A stretch of DNA of 24,470 bases from an uncultured Eremococcus sp. Its GTDB lineage: Bacteria; Bacillota; Bacilli; Lactobacillales; Aerococcaceae. The stretch lies in NCBI GenBank assembly GCA_943914835.1, contig CALUDO010000016.1, positions 1-24,470 of the forward strand, written 5' to 3'. The position numbers and the translations under genes were made by a program. The notes below the pieces were generated by a model. It was not told where the DNA came from. It worked only from the letters and a program-made list of their open reading frames with translations, and made no database searches. Within the stretch, counting starts at the first letter, position 1, and the number at the start of each line of letters is the position of its first letter. Below are positions 23,483 to 24,470 of the stretch, in pieces.

Positions 23483-24019
23483 ATGCAACCAGTCTCTGGT
23501 ATTCGTTCACGTGAATTAATGATTTCTGCAATTTTAATTGCCATGGGAATTCTTATCCCTCTGATTATGCCAATCAAAGTAGTTATCGGACCGGCTTCCT
23601 ATACCCTAGCTAGCCATGTCCCCATCTTTATTGGCCTCATGATATCCCCTTTTGTGGGTCTAAGTGTCACTTTAGGAACCACACTTGGTTTTGTACTCGC
23701 CGGCTTCCCAGCCGTGATTGTCCTACGGGCTCTCTCTCATTTTTTATTTGTCCTCGTCGCTATCTATCTTATCAAACAATTGGACATCAACTATTTATCC
23801 TTAGACAAGCAACTGATTATTTATTTTGCCATTAACATAATCCACGGTCTAGGCGAAGTCCTGGCTGTTTATTTCTTCTCAGTAAATGCCCACGCAACGA
23901 ATACAGAAGGCTTCTTCTATACCCTCTGGGTTCTGGTGGGAATAGGCACGGTGATTCATGGCTTTGTCGACTATCTACTGGCCCGTCTGATTATGAATCG
24001 AGTAGGGGCTTATAATTAA
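23483..24019 (+). CDS. ECF transporter S component, substrate unknown
   Basis: A 178-residue membrane protein with about six hydrophobic segments, the size and layout of the substrate-capturing S component of energy-coupling factor vitamin transporters. The N-terminal RSRELMISAILIAMGILIPL precedes a VVIGPASYTLASHVPIFIGL segment and GFPAVIVLRALSHFLF, which resemble S components of Lactobacillales. No EcfA1A2T energizing module is in the window, so it probably shares one encoded elsewhere, as group II ECF systems do. A vitamin or vitamin precursor (possibly niacin) is likely, but I cannot name the ligand. Confidence 0.75.
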   Translation: MQPVSGIRSRELMISAILIAMGILIPLIMPIKVVIGPASYTLASHVPIFIGLMISPFVGLSVTLGTTLGFVLAGFPAVIVLRALSHFLFVLVAIYLIKQLDINYLSLDKQLIIYFAINIIHGLGEVLAVYFFSVNAHATNTEGFFYTLWVLVGIGTVIHGFVDYLLARLIMNRVGAYN

Positions 24020-24080
24020 TATCCATAAAAGGTAAAATAAACTCTACGTCTCCCTATATAAATAGGTACAAGCATAAAAA

Positions 24081-24112
24081 AAGAGCGCCCTCTGCTATCA
24101 GAGAGCGCCCTT
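24081..24112. terminator. Terminator shared by the ECF gene and the GH1 scar
   Basis: A 14-base stem (24081-24094 with 24099-24112) has a four-base loop and T/A runs on both sides. Read on the minus strand every position pairs, two as G-U; on the plus strand two A-C mismatches remain. It was therefore probably the terminator of the minus-strand GH1 gene now lost, and may also stop the ECF transcript. Confidence 0.8.
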
Positions 24113-24118
24113 TTTTAT

Positions 24119-24172
24119 TTATACATTTGCCCCATTGCTGGCAATGACTTCCTTGTACCAGTTGAAGGATTT
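24119..24172 (-). pseudogene. 3' scar of a second GH1 phospho-beta-glycosidase gene
   Basis: Reading the minus strand from 24172 to the stop at 24121-24119 gives KSFNWYKEVIASNGANV, the standard C-terminal end of GH1 phospho-beta-glucosidases (compare KSFDWYKKFIAEE in the intact gene at 19596-21065). A TAA lies directly before it in the same frame, so nothing more of the enzyme survives. The remnant is followed by an intact strong terminator. It marks a deletion joining the HAD gene to the tail of a lost GH1 gene. Confidence 0.7.
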
Positions 24173-24204
24173 TTATGATGTTAATTACTGTAGTTTGTCA
24201 CTAC

Positions 24205-24470
24205 TTATATTAAACCAAAGTACTTAAATGCATTATAGATACCATCATCATCTACCGCATCAGTGATATAATCAGCCATTGCTTTAATTTCAGTCCCTCC
24301 AGAATTGACAGCAATACCGATTTGACAATAGTCCAACATTGGGATATCTATCTTGGCATCCCCGAAAGCAAAAGAATCTTCTTTTGATATATTAAGGTGA
24401 TGCAATAAATAGTCAATAGCTTTATTGATATTCGCCACACCTATATCTCCAAAGAGTGCCTTCTCACCAG
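24205..24470 (-). CDS. Cof-type HAD phosphatase, partial (5' end outside window)
   Basis: The reading frame stays open to the window edge, giving the last 88 codons of a Cof/YidA-like HAD hydrolase. Motif III lysine lies in INKAIDYLLHHLNI and motif IV is FAFGDAKIDIPMLDYC, where GDxxND is expected: Lys-Ile-Asp replaces the usual x-Asn-Asp, keeping both aspartates. GIAVNSGGTEIKAMADYIT and DDDGIYNAFKYFG are the usual family ending. Such enzymes dephosphorylate sugar phosphates or flavin/pyridoxal phosphates. Internal GTG codons would give shorter products, but the upstream EKALFGDIGVA continues the family pattern. Confidence 0.85.
   Translation of the reverse strand, partial: GEKALFGDIGVANINKAIDYLLHHLNISKEDSFAFGDAKIDIPMLDYCQIGIAVNSGGTEIKAMADYITDAVDDDGIYNAFKYFGLI

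Noticed and set aside
1..24470. CRISPR arrays, tRNA/rRNA genes, insertion sequences or prophage genes
   Set aside because: Reading both strands gave no regular spaced repeats, no cloverleaf-like segments, no transposase or integrase and no phage structural genes.

Overview
The window looks like a chromosomal segment of a low-to-mid-GC Firmicute of the order Lactobacillales. Strong AGGAGG-type ribosome binding sites, short spacers, Gram-positive transporter families and RpiR/DeoR-type regulators support this. An Aerococcaceae-like host (Aerococcus/Facklamia group) is my guess from gene content only. From 71 to 22561 nearly every gene is on the minus strand. No tRNA, rRNA, CRISPR array, intact insertion sequence or phage gene was seen.

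Region A (71-9915, minus) reads as one long transcription unit: ABC ATPase, permease, solute-binding protein, second permease, metallophosphoesterase, DUF624/YesL-like membrane protein, MATE transporter, DeoR regulator and a HAD phosphatase. The importer is of the LplB/LplC/MsmK type used for oligosaccharides. The cluster holds no glycosidase and has two predicted phosphatases instead, so the substrate is open. The solute-binding protein has a signal peptide but no lipobox cysteine. The control region (9916-10243) holds an extended -10 promoter inside an inverted repeat, four near helically phased TGTAAA motifs, and a separate promoter-plus-terminator unit that could make a short RNA.

Region B (10244-12288) holds a YjiH-family membrane protein with its own promoter and terminator, then a decayed DUF262-type (GmrSD-like) defence gene of which only the two ends remain.

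Region C (12295-21065, minus) is a ten-gene amino-sugar operon: GH1 phospho-beta-glycosidase, MurQ etherase, PTS EIIA, an unknown three-helix membrane protein, PTS EIIB, PTS EIIC, DUF871/MupG, BadF-type sugar kinase, MurR/RpiR regulator and AnmK. Together they suggest import and breakdown of cell-wall disaccharides. A Lac/cellobiose-type PTS would phosphorylate the sugar during uptake, MupG would split MurNAc-6P-GlcNAc, the kinase would phosphorylate the freed GlcNAc, and MurQ would turn MurNAc-6P into GlcNAc-6P and lactate. AnmK would feed anhydro-MurNAc into the same pool. The usual MurP transporter is absent.

Region D (21187-24470) has a purine permease (minus) divergent from xanthine phosphoribosyltransferase (plus), sharing a control region with PurBox-like motifs and no guanine riboswitch. 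A stand-alone ECF S component and a terminator follow, then a 17-codon scar of a second GH1 gene and the 3' part of a Cof-type HAD phosphatase that runs off the window.
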